Shown piece after piece: positions 10,920 through 22,136 of a stretch of DNA of 64,000 nt. Position numbers and translations under genes: made by a program. Numbering within the stretch: the first letter of the stretch is position 1; every line of letters starts with the position of its first letter. Under the pieces are notes generated by a model. The model did no database searches and had not been told where the DNA came from. It saw only the letters and a list, made by a program, of their open reading frames with translations. This DNA is from Irpex lacteus (Eukaryota; Basidiomycota; Agaricomycetes; Polyporales; Irpicaceae). Location of the stretch: contig MQVO02000001.1 of assembly GCA_001986395.2 (NCBI GenBank), positions 1,426,001 to 1,490,000 on the forward strand. Direction: 5' to 3'.

Positions 10920-11567
10920 TGTTGTGGACCAAAGTAGCTGCCAGCAGAAGATGCGAGGTACAGCACCTGACGGGGAGCTGAGCAATCAGTACAATGTGTC
11001 CAGGTTGGACATACTGTTATATACTAGCATCCGCGCTTGACGCGGACCAATAGTCCGCTGTTGCGAGGTTGTGCACCTTGCTATGGAAGATGGGTGCGAT
11101 ATGGTCCAGATTCTATTACGAACCTCACGTCACGGTAGCAGAGCTGGACGTCAGGGAACTGCTCTTGATTACTGTTATAACTTTGGGTCACTCACTGGCC
11201 ATTCTTCCTACGATAAAGCATATGTCAGTACTGCCTCTTCACTGTCGTGAGCAGTATGTTCAGGCTTGACGCACGCAAAAAGTGATTAGGTTTGATCAAC
11301 GTAGTATGGTCTTGTATCACTCACCGTCTTTCACGTAGAGTTTGCATGCGTAGAAGGTGCATGCTAGTTTACACGGTTTACGGGACCATTACCTTACTTA
11401 TCGATAGCATGCGGGTGTATGGGTCCCTTGGACAGCGTAAAGCATATAGATTATGATAGTTCATTTCTTCTTTTCGACGTAGTCGAGTTCGACAGTCTGA
11501 TAGTAAGCACTGGTGGTTCACCATGTGGCATTAAGAGAGGGAACAGTCGAGAAAGGTGATAAATCAC
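10920..11567. other. spacer between arrestin copies C and D
   Basis: Mostly unstructured sequence. At 11461-11494 there is a possible last exon of copy D on the minus strand (stop at 11461-11463), but its frame does not join cleanly (see copy D). No other gene seen. Confidence 0.3.
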
Positions 11568-12902
11568 TCACGGGGGAAGATCTATCTCCGGAGGTGGCCC
11601 GTCCCATGCTCGTTGGCCGGGCGGATACATACTAGACACGACCTTCACCGGGATCTCCATTCTCAGAGAGTTTCCAACTCCCGCAAACTCGGCCCTGAGC
11701 TTCAATCTATACTGATGTTTGTATCGCATGAGCCAAGAGCTGTAGCTCGATTGTCATTATCAAGACGCAACGTACCTTCGCGTTGATCGTCTCTGAGTCA
11801 AAACTTGGCGCGCAGTTCAAAAAGAACGTCGACTTGAAGACAGTTTCTTGCTTCCATCTACCCTTCCCATCATTCTCTGCTTCAGACGGAACCCATGTCT
11901 TGTCCGCAACTTCTACTTGTACCGGTGCGGTACTCGGCCCCTGTTTCGATGCGTTTGAGCAACCCAATCCTCCCAAATGCGCGACGACTTTGCCATTGAT
12001 AGCAGCTGCCCAATTCTCTGTACGAATAAATGCATCATTCTCAATCCAGAGGGCTACCTGATCAACGGTGGGCGGTGTAGGGAAAATCGCTCCCAGTGCA
12101 ATTGGGTCCTTTTCATGGGATTTCATGATCTTCGATTGGGTGATGATCCTAAGCGTGTACGGTATAGGTGTTAGAACCGGAAGAGCATCGACTTTAGGGA
12201 TAGTGAACTGGGCAAACATCGTGAGCAACAATCGAGGGTAATCGTGAAATGAAAGTTCTTACGGACGCCCTAACATGAGAGTATTCGCCCCATATGCCTC
12301 TTCGGATATCTTTTTCCTCTGAATATTGATGCCATTTGCCAACCCACCCTTGCCTCAAGCTGTCCCTCAGTTCCGCCCCCGCAGAATGCGACGGTAGGAC
12401 AGGAAAGGGCCTTATGACAGAGAGATCTCCGCGCCACGAGGATGCTGGGCGTTTCCCAAGGCCTTGAACGTAGTAGCGGACCCGACCATGTTGGTTACCG
12501 CGTTTGCCGCATTCGAAGGAGGGAAGAAGCTCCTTCGGAAGCTTGAACGTGAAATCTATCTTCAACATCTCGGAGCCTGTGGGTGGATATACTTTATCGT
12601 CTTGTGTCCAAACGCGTGTGCTCTCGTTGACCAGCTCTATACGCTTATGTGATGAGCTGTCAATATTCGGGGTGACTTGGCGGGTCGTTCGTCTATCACA
12701 AGGCGAGGCCCATTAATTGGTGACATCGTTGCAAAGAACATGGTCACTCACGTGTCGACGAAGCCCTGAAGCTGAACATAAACTTCTTCAATCCTTTCTC
12801 GCAGGAGACTGGGTAAGTTCAGATGGATTTCCCCGTCCACTGTTTCCCCTGCTACCCTGAGAACAGGATTGAAGATCAGATGTATACACTCTCGCTAGGC
12901 AT
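11568..12902 (-). CDS. arrestin-like (ART family) protein, copy D, frameshifted near its start
   Basis: Exons 12902-12752, 12692-12263, 12207-11776 and 11711-11568 match copies A and B in order and phase. Segments seen: VAGETVDGEIHLNLP, VRYYVQGLGKRP, RRGIWGEYSHVRAS, KGRWKQETVFKS and GPPPEIDLPP. Exon 1 is 151 nt where copy A has 152. The ATG (MPSESVYI) meets TGA after eight codons, while the conserved HLIFNPVLRVAG continues in the next frame, so one base is missing near 12880. No in-frame upstream ATG was found. The terminal PPDY exon of A, B and C is not readable here: GT follows the last codons, but the next exon candidate (11494-11461) is out of frame. The coordinates end at the first in-frame TGA. 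It is probably a decaying copy, or a sequence error. Confidence 0.7.
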
Positions 12903-13252
12903 TTGTGTCGTTTGTCGCTTCTGAAACCAAGGAGAGGCCTTTTAATGAAAAGTCTGCCTCAACGCCCCGAGACGACAAACATACCTTTATGCATCTCTCT
13001 GTGCTGCGCTAATAACATGCAGGGGCAGTACCCCCTTCGACAGATGCAACATACAGTACCCATGTCTCATGGCATTCCAGCTTTCATAGCCATTTGACTG
13101 CGGGATGCTTTGTAAACCATGATCTGCATGGGTGGTGGTGGTCAGAACAAGAACGGTTTGATCGACCTGCGCCTGGACACAGCCACCATGTCTATCTTTA
13201 TGGGCGAATCATGGGGTAGCCTCGCTCTCTATAACTCTTTCATCTGCTCGTC
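12903..13252. other. divergent spacer between arrestin copy D and gelsolin gene
   Basis: Holds the 5' flanks of both genes. A TATA-like CTCTATAACTC lies at about 13227-13237, close to the gelsolin start. No gene seen. Confidence 0.35.
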
Positions 13253-14637
13253 ATGCCCGATATCGATGGACCGTTATTGAGGAGGCCACCAAATACGACA
13301 TCGAAGATCCAACATCGCGTTGCTTGGTTCCGATGTGAGTGCTTCACTCTTGGTCGATGGTCATCTCATATTAGTGAACATCGCGGCTTGCAGCTCGAGA
13401 AGAAGGTACGAGAACATGCTGGAGACAAGGAAGTGGCATGGGAATCCGCAGGTCTGGCAGTTGGAACGCAGGTATGGAGGGTAGAGAAGTTCGGCGTGGT
13501 GGAATGGGCCAAAGAGCGATATGGCTCGTTTTACGATGGCGACTCCTACATTGTCTTGCACGTAAGTTCCTTGCCATAGAGATGTGGCGAGTAACTCACA
13601 AGGTTGGCCATAGACATATAAGAAGACCGCCGAGTCCGAGGAGTTGTCGTATGATCTACACTTTTGGATTGGTGCCGAAAGCTCACAAGATGAAGCTGGG
13701 ACCGCGGCTTACAAGACGGTAGAGCTTGATGACCGTAAGTGCAATATATGAATCTCATCTCCTCTGATCCTCGCATTTATACGCCTTACATAGATCTGCA
13801 TGAAAAGCCTGTGCAGTACCGCGAGATTCAGGGCTTCGAATCTCCCAGATTCCTTTCCTATTTCCGCCATTTCGTCTTTCTACATGGTGGGATCTCCACA
13901 GGATTCCACCACGTTTCAGCCCCCCTCCCGATGAGACTCGTCGACTATACAGAGTCACTGCCACAGGTACCCGGCTCGTCGTACGCGAAGTTGTAGCAGA
14001 AGGCGCTAGCTTCGTTCCAGGTGATGCGTACATCCTGGACATGGGTACAAAGGTCTGGCAGTTCAACACCAAGGGAAGTGTTGGGAAGGAAAGATTCAAG
14101 GCTGCGGAGTTTGTCCAGTCCTTGGCTAACGAACGAGGGAATACGAGCGGGGGTACAGTTGATGTGCAAGTGTTCGGTAAGTTCCCTGCACACTATGCTT
14201 ATACCCGGCTTAGCTGAACTACGGTCTCTCTAGATGAAGGAGGTCATGGTGCAGGCATCTTCTTATCTGAGCTGGGTCTCGAAGGTGTACCCACCGCGCC
14301 ATCCACCGAAGGCACATCAGCTACACCGCCCACACTCTTCCGACTCTCTGACGCGTCAGGCAAGGTCACCTTCGACAAGGTTGAATCGGCTACCCGTTCG
14401 AGCTTGTCATCCAGCGATGCTTTCCTACTGGACGATATTACGAACGAAAGCGCGTCTGCGGTGTACATCTGGATAGGAAGCAGCGCGTCGCTTACAGAGC
14501 GCAGATTGGCGGTGCAATATGGCCAGGCGTACTTGTACAACCACGATAATGGTGGGCGTAAGTTGTACGCGACAAGCATCATCAAGATCAGAGAGGGGCA
14601 TGAACCTGAGGCTTTCCTGCACGCACTTGGCGAGTAG
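13253..14637 (+). CDS. gelsolin/severin-type actin-binding protein with frame breaks
   Basis: Exons about 13253-13334, 13394-13561, 13614-13734, 13794-14176 and 14234-14637. Gelsolin repeats are clear: [66 protein letters not shown] and [19 protein letters not shown], i.e. the usual three-repeat fungal severin layout. Family role: calcium-regulated severing and capping of actin filaments in the cytoplasm. Two lesions break it. Near 13310 the conserved KYDIED and NIALLGSD are in different frames, and the ATG at 13253 is in a third. At a run of six Cs (13920-13925), HHVSAP continues one frame away as DETRRLYRV. Each needs one extra base. Pseudogene or assembly indels; the family call is firm. 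Confidence 0.75.
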
Positions 14638-15143
14638 TGGTCTGCCTGTGCCTTCAGGCTGCGAAATCTCCTGGCAATATGTATGTACGACAAGTAGCTG
14701 CACCAATTGGAATGTATGTCATGCATCTGTAAACACATCTCCCTGCTTCTTGTACTGTATCTGTAGTACTGTGCTTAAACTATTGTCGCCAGTTTTCGCT
14801 CGAGCGAAGATAACTCGCCAGAGTTTCCAGTGTTCACGTTGTTATCAAGGTACAACGACAAGCAGCTTAGAGCCTACGTACTCGTACGTGCCTGCCTCTT
14901 TCAAGCTGGCTTCAAGTGTTTCCTACTCGCTTCAGATCAACATGTGGTAAACGGAACAGCTAGGGGATTATAATACAACGTTCACGCACACTTGATTGGG
15001 GGGCATACAAGTACTTACAAATCCGAGCGACGTCCGCAAGAGTATTAGAGTAACAATTTGATGCATATAACAGTACCATCAGTGCCAGCACCTTCGACGA
15101 ATGGCATACGCAACCAGCGGCCAAGTCCACGATCCCGTCGCCA
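14638..15143. other. convergent 3' regions
   Basis: 3' ends of the gelsolin gene (plus) and the BTB gene (minus). No gene or clear structure seen. Confidence 0.35.
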
Positions 15144-16513
15144 TTAGAAATCATCGGAAAAGTGGTCCGCGAGATTATCCTTGATCTCCTTGAACCGCAT
15201 ACTCATCATGGCCAACGCGCTCTCCTTACACTGGTAGACATCATCCAGCACGCCCCGCGGGTTTAGCTTCCCCTCCACGAACGCCGCCATCTGGCTCTCC
15301 GTCCACATCACCTTTCCTAGCACGTCCTCCCTCTGGAAGCTTAACCACGATTGCGTTGTCCACGACTCCAATGCCACTCGCCACAGCGCAGCAAACCCCT
15401 TGTTGCACCGCGCCTGGCTGGTGCACTTGGCCGAATGCGCTAACGGAGGAGGATTCCCTGGGAGAGATTCCCACAGCTTGCAGAGAGAATAATACCCGCA
15501 CACTAGCCTGACCCGGCGTTCCCTCGTCAGGAGAGTGGGGAACTCGAGGGCGAGGGAATCCCAGTGGGGTTTGCCTTTGAGGAGCATGCTATGGTAGGCG
15601 AGACCAACGATGGGCCGGAGGTTGTATCGCTCGCCGACGTCGATGGCGAGGGCAAGGTCTTTCGAGTTGCCTTCGCCGATGAGGTGGCGCCACCGGAGGA
15701 TGATGAGGTCGAGCAGATCGAAGCGTTCACAGAGCGCTGAAAGTTCTGTCATCTGGACCAGAGACGGGGGTAAATGAGAGGTAACGGCGGTGGATGTGGT
15801 ATGAGGATGGGTGAGGGAGATGGGAATCGGAGGCTGGGATGGTGGTGTCTGAGGGAGAGGGTGAGAGGTCAGTATGTCGTCAAAGGCACCAGGGCGAGAG
15901 AAGTGGTTGTAGAGAGAGGTGAGAGCCCAGGATTCAAGTGAGCGGAATTGGTATTTGTTGGTTATACGGGCGAGGTTGTACATTTGGGTGAAGTCTACGT
16001 CAGGAGTTAAGGCGGTGAGGAGTTCGTGAGGTCTAGTAAGTGCATTAGTGTACATCTCTCACGATAAAATGTAACGTTTAAAACGTACAGTGCATATAGT
16101 GACCACAAAAGGGCTCGAAATTCGTCTGCAGTGTCGCCCTGTAAACGTATTGGATTCTCGTCCGCGTCTCCTTCTGTACTTTGTGTGACACTGGAATCTG
16201 ACCGAGACGAGTCCGTCTCTGACGATAGCTGAAACATAGTCTCAAAAGCCGACTTGTCCTTCATCAATGTCGACCTATGCACCTGAAGTCCCACGGTGCC
16301 TGGGATGAGTATGCAATGCTGGGAGTCTCAACAGCTACACACCTTGAACAAAGTATTCTCTACCAAGAACACACTATTTCCATCCGAAATGTAGTATGTC
16401 GGGTCTCTGCTTGGTCCAGGCATAGACAGTGACAGGATACTGCTGCTTTCGCCCAGGAATGAGTGCGTCATGGTCATGAGCGGGCTGTCTGGGTGTAGTT
16501 CATCCGCGTCCAT
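15144..16513 (-). CDS. BTB/POZ domain protein
   Basis: Exons 16513-16343, 16282-16089 and 16032-15144 give 417 aa. The N-terminal half has the BTB layout common in agaricomycetes: YYISDGNSVFLVENTLFKVH (the D...FLVE...F.VH core), FETMFQL, a Ser/Thr/Glu-rich linker, then PIRLQGDTADEFRALLWSLY. The rest is alpha-helical and includes a repeated helix pattern (YNLARITNKYQFRSLESWAL and later ERYNLRPIVGLAYHSML), as in the BTB-associated region of this expanded family. Such proteins can be CUL3 adaptors or act in transcription; the partner is unknown here. It begins with a short acidic leader (MDADELHPDS). Confidence 0.85.
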
Positions 16514-17715
16514 GTTGTCTTCTATATATTAGTGCAAAGGCGACTAGCTCGGAGGCAAAAGGTATTTGGCGATGTCCTAGAAGCAAGGAGAGCAGTTGAG
16601 TCGGTGAGGCCGTGGTTTCATCGCAACGTGCTGGGAAGGCAGCAGACCTCCCAGAGAGAATGACATTTGGTTCTCAAGTGATTGACGCTATCTTGCCGGA
16701 CGGCGTTGCGACGTTCGACGAGGTCGCTCATGTCCACCACTTAGCAAAGCACGGATACGAACAGACAGATATCACGCAGAGCGGTGTAGTAGTTGACACA
16801 AATTCATTCACGAAGCGTCATATATACACGAGTACTAGTACATGATCAAATAGTGAAAACCGATCTTGATTATCTGGAAAGGAAGAACAGTCAGCTTCTG
16901 CATAGTAATATGGCAAGGCAGAGCAAGAAGGTAAGGATCAGACATCCAAAGGAAGGTACTTAAGAACCCTCATAGCATCGACCCCCGCTTTCCGCCCAGC
17001 GCACCGCTTGCGCGGCGGCCCACACTTCACCATGCCATTTTGGGTTCGACACAGTAAAGGGGGAGTATAGACGTTCCGCATTGGGGGAGTACTCCCTTGC
17101 GAGGAGGACGCTCGAGTGAAAACTGCGAATGTACGGTGTATATCATCATACGAAGGGGGAGAACGTGTGGTCCAAGAAAACAGAACAGGAAGCTCACCTA
17201 TACAGCCATGTCCTGCTCCCTCGAGGCTATGCGTGTCACCTATGCGAGAATCTGGGAACGAAGTCAGCAAAGGTGTACTAGGAAAACGAGTACACGAGAA
17301 GATCAGACGAAATGGCACTGGCATGTACACTGTGCGCTCCGTAGAACGCGAGTCTGTTGCGAACAGACTGCTCTATTCCTCGGCATGGTCGTGTAGGACG
17401 GGGAAGAGAATATAAAGTCATCACGAAAGCAAGACGAAAACTTTCTACTCACCATGATGGACAATGTCGAACGGAGAAAAAAGCGCGAAAATCCAAAATT
17501 TATACGCCCATTGTATATTTGGCGATGTTTGGTTTTGATTGCAGGCCGTGGGAGACTGCCGCTTCGCGGGCGGCGTGTGAGTGCTCTCAATTCCCTCTGG
17601 ACCTCCACATCCTGAGGATATCGCTGTAGGTACTTAATATCTCTGGGGTATCATTTTAGCTCATCTCAGAATACCTCTATGCTTGGTCGAACTTTACTAG
17701 CTCCGTATTATCCTC
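16514..17715. other. intergenic; possible small unrecognised minus-strand gene at about 16938-17460
   Basis: Divergent region between the BTB gene and the next F-box gene. On the minus strand a frame ending at 16938 contains TPPMRNVYTPPLLC and a Cys/basic stretch (CGPPRKRCAGRKAG) with intron-like boundaries upstream. No ATG or full exon chain could be fixed and no family is recognised, so I do not call it as a gene. Confidence 0.2.
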
Positions 17716-19533
17716 ATGCAGCCGAATCGAGAGGTAGAAGTTGACATTGATGGGTATGTCTCACAATGCGTGTTGAGAGTTGCTAATCGCTGAATATATT
17801 TGAATAGTCCAGTCAGTTATTCTAACCACCTCGATCTTACTTACACTGTCACTAACTTCATCTCTACCTCTTAACAGGATGTTGGGGCTATCCAAAGCTC
17901 GTCGAACGGACATTCGGCGGGCGAGGAGGAGTCGGACGTAGAAAACTATGCAATCCACGGCGGGCTTTCGCTACTTAACCGTCTTCCTGCAGAAATCCTG
18001 TCAGTTATCTTCGAATGGGTCGTCGATATCCAGTGCCAACAGCTGCTCCACCCAACACTGCGATCTAAATGGTGGACAACATTTCCCGCCCTGAATACCA
18101 CCCGAAACACCCTCATACCACCTCAGTATTGGAGCCCCGTCGAGTACTGGATCGACCTGACCTTCGTTTGTCGTTACTGGAGAAACATCGCCCTTTCTAC
18201 CCCTAGACTATGGACGCGCATCAATCTCAACGAACGAGCGGTGAGCAGGGACGAAACCATGGTCATGAAGAATGCGTGGGCTCTAGTGAGTCTCGAGCGC
18301 TCTGGCACACTCCCGCTCGCTCTCTATTGTACGACAACCCCGGCCTCCCTTACAGTACCGCATATCTATCGACGTCGCGTTCGTGAACTCTTTCTTCACA
18401 ACACTGTGACTGGGGAACGTGCACATGAGCTGTTGGCGAGCTGTTCTTCCCTCTCAGTCCTGGTTGTCTACAACGACTGTCATCCCGCAGGTCTGCCCAT
18501 CACAGCCAAGAACAAAGCTTGGGAGTCATCTAATCTTGAAACCCTTCTGTCATATCGATGTTCTTTCTGGCAATACGGGACCTTTGGTAACCTGCGGCAT
18601 CTCGTCATCGAAGGGGAGTCTTTTACGTTCCCCTCCGGTATCACAACCCTTTTTAAAGTCCTATCCCACACTCCCCATCTGGAGGACCTTGTGTTGCTGG
18701 CCGTTGCGGTTCCCTCCTCCCAGGTATTCGGGCCCCGTGACACTCAAGAATATGTTAGGCACCACATACCCATCGTTCACATGCCATCCTTGAGACGGAT
18801 GAAGATCATCGAACGCAAGTTGCCTGTCATCACCTGGTTGCTCGACCGCAATATAGTCTGCCCAGAAGACGTCGCTCGCTCCTTCACCGTTATCAACCCC
18901 TCCGAGCGCGACCTCCTCAATCCGAGCTCCCCCCTCGCTGACTGGTCAACAAATGGCCCTCATCCTGTGGAACGGCTTCACATTTCTAGCGACGACGTCT
19001 TCGCTACTAACGGTACATCGGCGACGCATTTCTCCATCGCCGGCGCGACCCAGCGCAAGTTCTTCTTCTCTGCTTTCATGCCATTCTTTGAGTCACAAAC
19101 CCAAGAGTTATGGTTGTCACTATCTATCAACGATATCGCCGTCTGGGCAGATATCCTCGCTCGCCTACACAGCGTGAAGACCTTGGTTCTCTACGGTCGT
19201 CACGGTATCGTCGAAACCTCACTTGGCCTGTTCTCCTTGCCCTATAGATTCTTTCCTTCCTTAACCACTTTACAGGTTCACTTCCCGAACCCATATTGCT
19301 TACCTCGGTACATTTTTACCCTTGAATCCAGGCGGCAAAGCGGTCACCAGATAAAGACTCTGCGTCTCGTGGGTGCGAACGACGCGTGGCGTAACGACGA
19401 GACTCGACAAGCGTTCGAGAAGGTAGTCAATTCTGTCGTGTTTTTGGATGAGGCGGCGTCGAAGTTTCAGCTGCCCACTATATGTACCACTGATTCCCCT
19501 ATGCATGCCTACTGGACTGGGTGGACAGTTTAA
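17716..19533 (+). CDS. F-box protein
   Basis: The main exon 17878-19533 encodes an F-box (LLNRLPAEILSVIFEWVVDI, then a W-rich FVCRYWRNIALSTPRLW) followed by a leucine-rich, repeat-like body to the stop. This is the architecture of the large mushroom F-box family, with a predicted role as SCF ubiquitin-ligase receptor. The N-terminus is less certain. The ATG at 17716 (MQPNRE) joins in frame by an intron 17734-17877, giving 557 aa. A different splice with a four-base exon (TCCA, 17809-17812) between two introns would also keep the frame. The substrate is unknown. Confidence 0.8.
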
Positions 19534-20388
19534 CTCCTCGATATACTACATAGAACGCATGTATACATTTTGTTTCCCTTTTGATACCAAAGACTGTCGG
19601 AGTTGCAGTCGGAGTGATCCGTCAGAGCTTTTCGCAGCGCATACCAGTGGACTGTCATCATCTGGCACCGACCATCTTGTAAGCTGACAATGTCACGGTA
19701 GTACTAGTGCGACCAGGCTACATATGGTCGCATTAGCAGTGTTTTCGTTCTTACAGTTATAAATTGTCAGGTAAGTAGATGGGCATCTCCTTGAAACATC
19801 CCTGCACATGCAAAGTTCTAGATCTGTATCCAGTACTACTATCCACTACCACTCTGCCAGCCTGAGTCCCGCAAACGGCCTGAAACAGGTCAGCATCCGG
19901 AGCAGATCACCTCTGGAATCCGTGGTTGCGAGTGTCGAGCAGTATCACCAGCTGAGGTGAATTGCGATTATCGCATAATACAGTACACATTTGAGTTCAT
20001 ATGTCTACCAGGAGGCTGCTGCGTCTGCTGCGCGATTAGAAGCAGTAATATTGTTGATCGGCCCGTACACAGCTTTGGGAGGGGCGGTGTCAATGTACGT
20101 TCTATTCCCTGAATTTCCCTGTATCGCAGCAGAAAACCATCCTAACTTCCACTTCCATCTGCTCAGAAGTAGCAAGTGACAGCAAGACAGCAAGAGGCAG
20201 TGAAGGAGGTTTTACTCGTGACTCATGGCGATACAGTGCCGCGGCTGTGGCGTTCAATTGCAACTTTAAGACTCAAGTGCATGCTATATATTCGATGTAC
20301 TCAACTTCGACCTGTGAGCACTGCCTCCCACTGGGATCATCGAGTCAGGTTAACCTCTTAACCACTGCTACCATTCAGCACATCCAGC
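19534..20388. other. intergenic
   Basis: 3' flank of the F-box gene and promoter of the arrestin-like gene E. Short open frames lack introns, domains and homology I recognise. No gene called. Confidence 0.35.
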
Positions 20389-21963
20389 ATGTCCATTTCC
20401 GGTCCATCCAAAGCTATCACTGTACACCTGGCAAGATCAACGGTCCTGCCGGGCGAGGTGCTCGAGGGTGAAGTGTATCTTCACTTTCCAGCTGTCTTGG
20501 ACGATAAGTACAAGGAAGTACACATCAAGTTGCGCGGCTCTATGAATGTGTGCGTGTTTCGTTCTCTCCTTATCAAAGTCGTTCCGTTCTAAACTTGAAT
20601 CATTCCACGATAATAAGTGAAATCATTCAGAAAACAGACAGATTCACAAACACCAAGACCGAACACAATGTAGAACTCCTTAGAGATAAACAGAAGATAT
20701 GGACGCGCGGTACCTACCCTCCGCCGGACTCCCACGTTTTGAAAGTTCCCTTTCAGTTCTCTCTTCCGCAGGCCCTACTACCTCCGACGTGTAAACACAG
20801 AGCCAATTCGAAGGAGAATAACCAGGAGATCACTGGAGAAGTTAGCTATCACCTCGAGATTGTCGGGTCACGAGGGACGTTGCATTCAACAAAAAGGGAG
20901 AGAACAACATTCAGAGTTCTACCGCCCTTCGCTCGCGGTGCTCAGCTACATAGCGAGTTGACACCATCATGGACAGGTGATTGGCGCACGGTCACTAGAC
21001 ATATAAATGTGCCAGTGGGACGCGGCAAAAGAGTGTCACGTATTGAGATGCAGGTCAGAACCTGCAGCTTGCAGTGATTGAAGGAAATGGAGTGCTGATA
21101 CCTGTACTTTTAGTTCAAATTCCCCGCCATAGAAGCAATCCCGTCATCGGCGCATATCCCATTTACGCTGAGAATAGTATCTAGCTCACCGCGGATAAGT
21201 TGGGATGAAACCTCGGAAACCGAGTTCATCGAGCCTCCTACGAAGCCTCTCGACATTGATTTTCGGCTAGAACGTATCCTTCGTATCCAACCCGAAGGTC
21301 ACCAAGTTCCTTTGGCGACCGCCACCAACACCATCCTACGGCTTGGTGGGGTCGGACTTGGACAAGTCGTGCGAAACGGAAGACCCGTAACGACACAAGT
21401 ATCAGAAAGGCACTGGGTGCCAGAGTTACACGATGCTAGCTACGGCTCATGGAAGCAAGAGACGACGTTCTCTTCTCGATTTCGCATTGCTTGCCCTACG
21501 ACTCTCGTTACCGAGCTCATGCGCGTGGAGGTAGGAGCCAATTGAATGCGATGTTCTGCCGTGTTTCCAGCTCTGATTATTGTATGGTCTAGTATCGCCT
21601 TTATATACGAGTCGGCCTAGCAATCAAGAGCAAGACACTTGAATGCCAGATACCTGTCACTGTCATCGCAGGTAACGACGTACCCGATACCCCTTCCCTG
21701 GAGGAAGCTAGGCCAGTGCCCGAGTCTCCTGTTGACAGTCCGCCGTGAGTGTCTACCAGCACAACACGTCCGTATGCAAAAAGGCGCTACTGATACAGCT
21801 ATTCTATCTTGCTAGGGATTATTTTGACGAATTCGGCGGCTTAGGTCGTCATAGGTCTGGGACTGCCACACTTCCGTCTCCTTTTCGTGAGACTGATGTC
21901 GAGCTGCAAGAACGGTTCGCTCGTATGACCGTAGGGCCTTTAACTTGGCCTTATCAAGTGTGA
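20389..21963 (+). CDS. arrestin-like (ART family) protein, copy E
   Basis: Exons 20389-20547, 20631-21053, 21114-21530, 21593-21744 and 21816-21963 close to 432 aa. It has the same five-exon plan as copies A and B but is on the opposite strand and more diverged. N-domain: LPGEVLEGEVYLHFPAV and VHIKLRGSMN; C-domain: AIPSSAHIPFTLRIV, YGSWKQETTFSSRF and YRLYIRVGLAIK. After DSPP the last intron joins DYFDEFGGLG, so the PPDY motif is kept, with a longer tail than A or B. Inferred role: adaptor for an Rsp5-type ubiquitin ligase. It converges on the Egt1 gene with only 173 bp between the two stops. Confidence 0.85.
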
Positions 21964-22136
21964 TATTGACGGGAGGGGTCCGGTTTTGAGGAGCCCGTAG
22001 AATGCCCTTGATTAAGTTGTATTTGCTTGTTTGACAAAGATCCAAAGCACATAGAAGAAGTCACTTGAAAATGGGTGCCCACAGAGAAACTATTGTACAC
22101 GGTAACTGCAATCCAAATCCGGATCGCTTTCTTATT

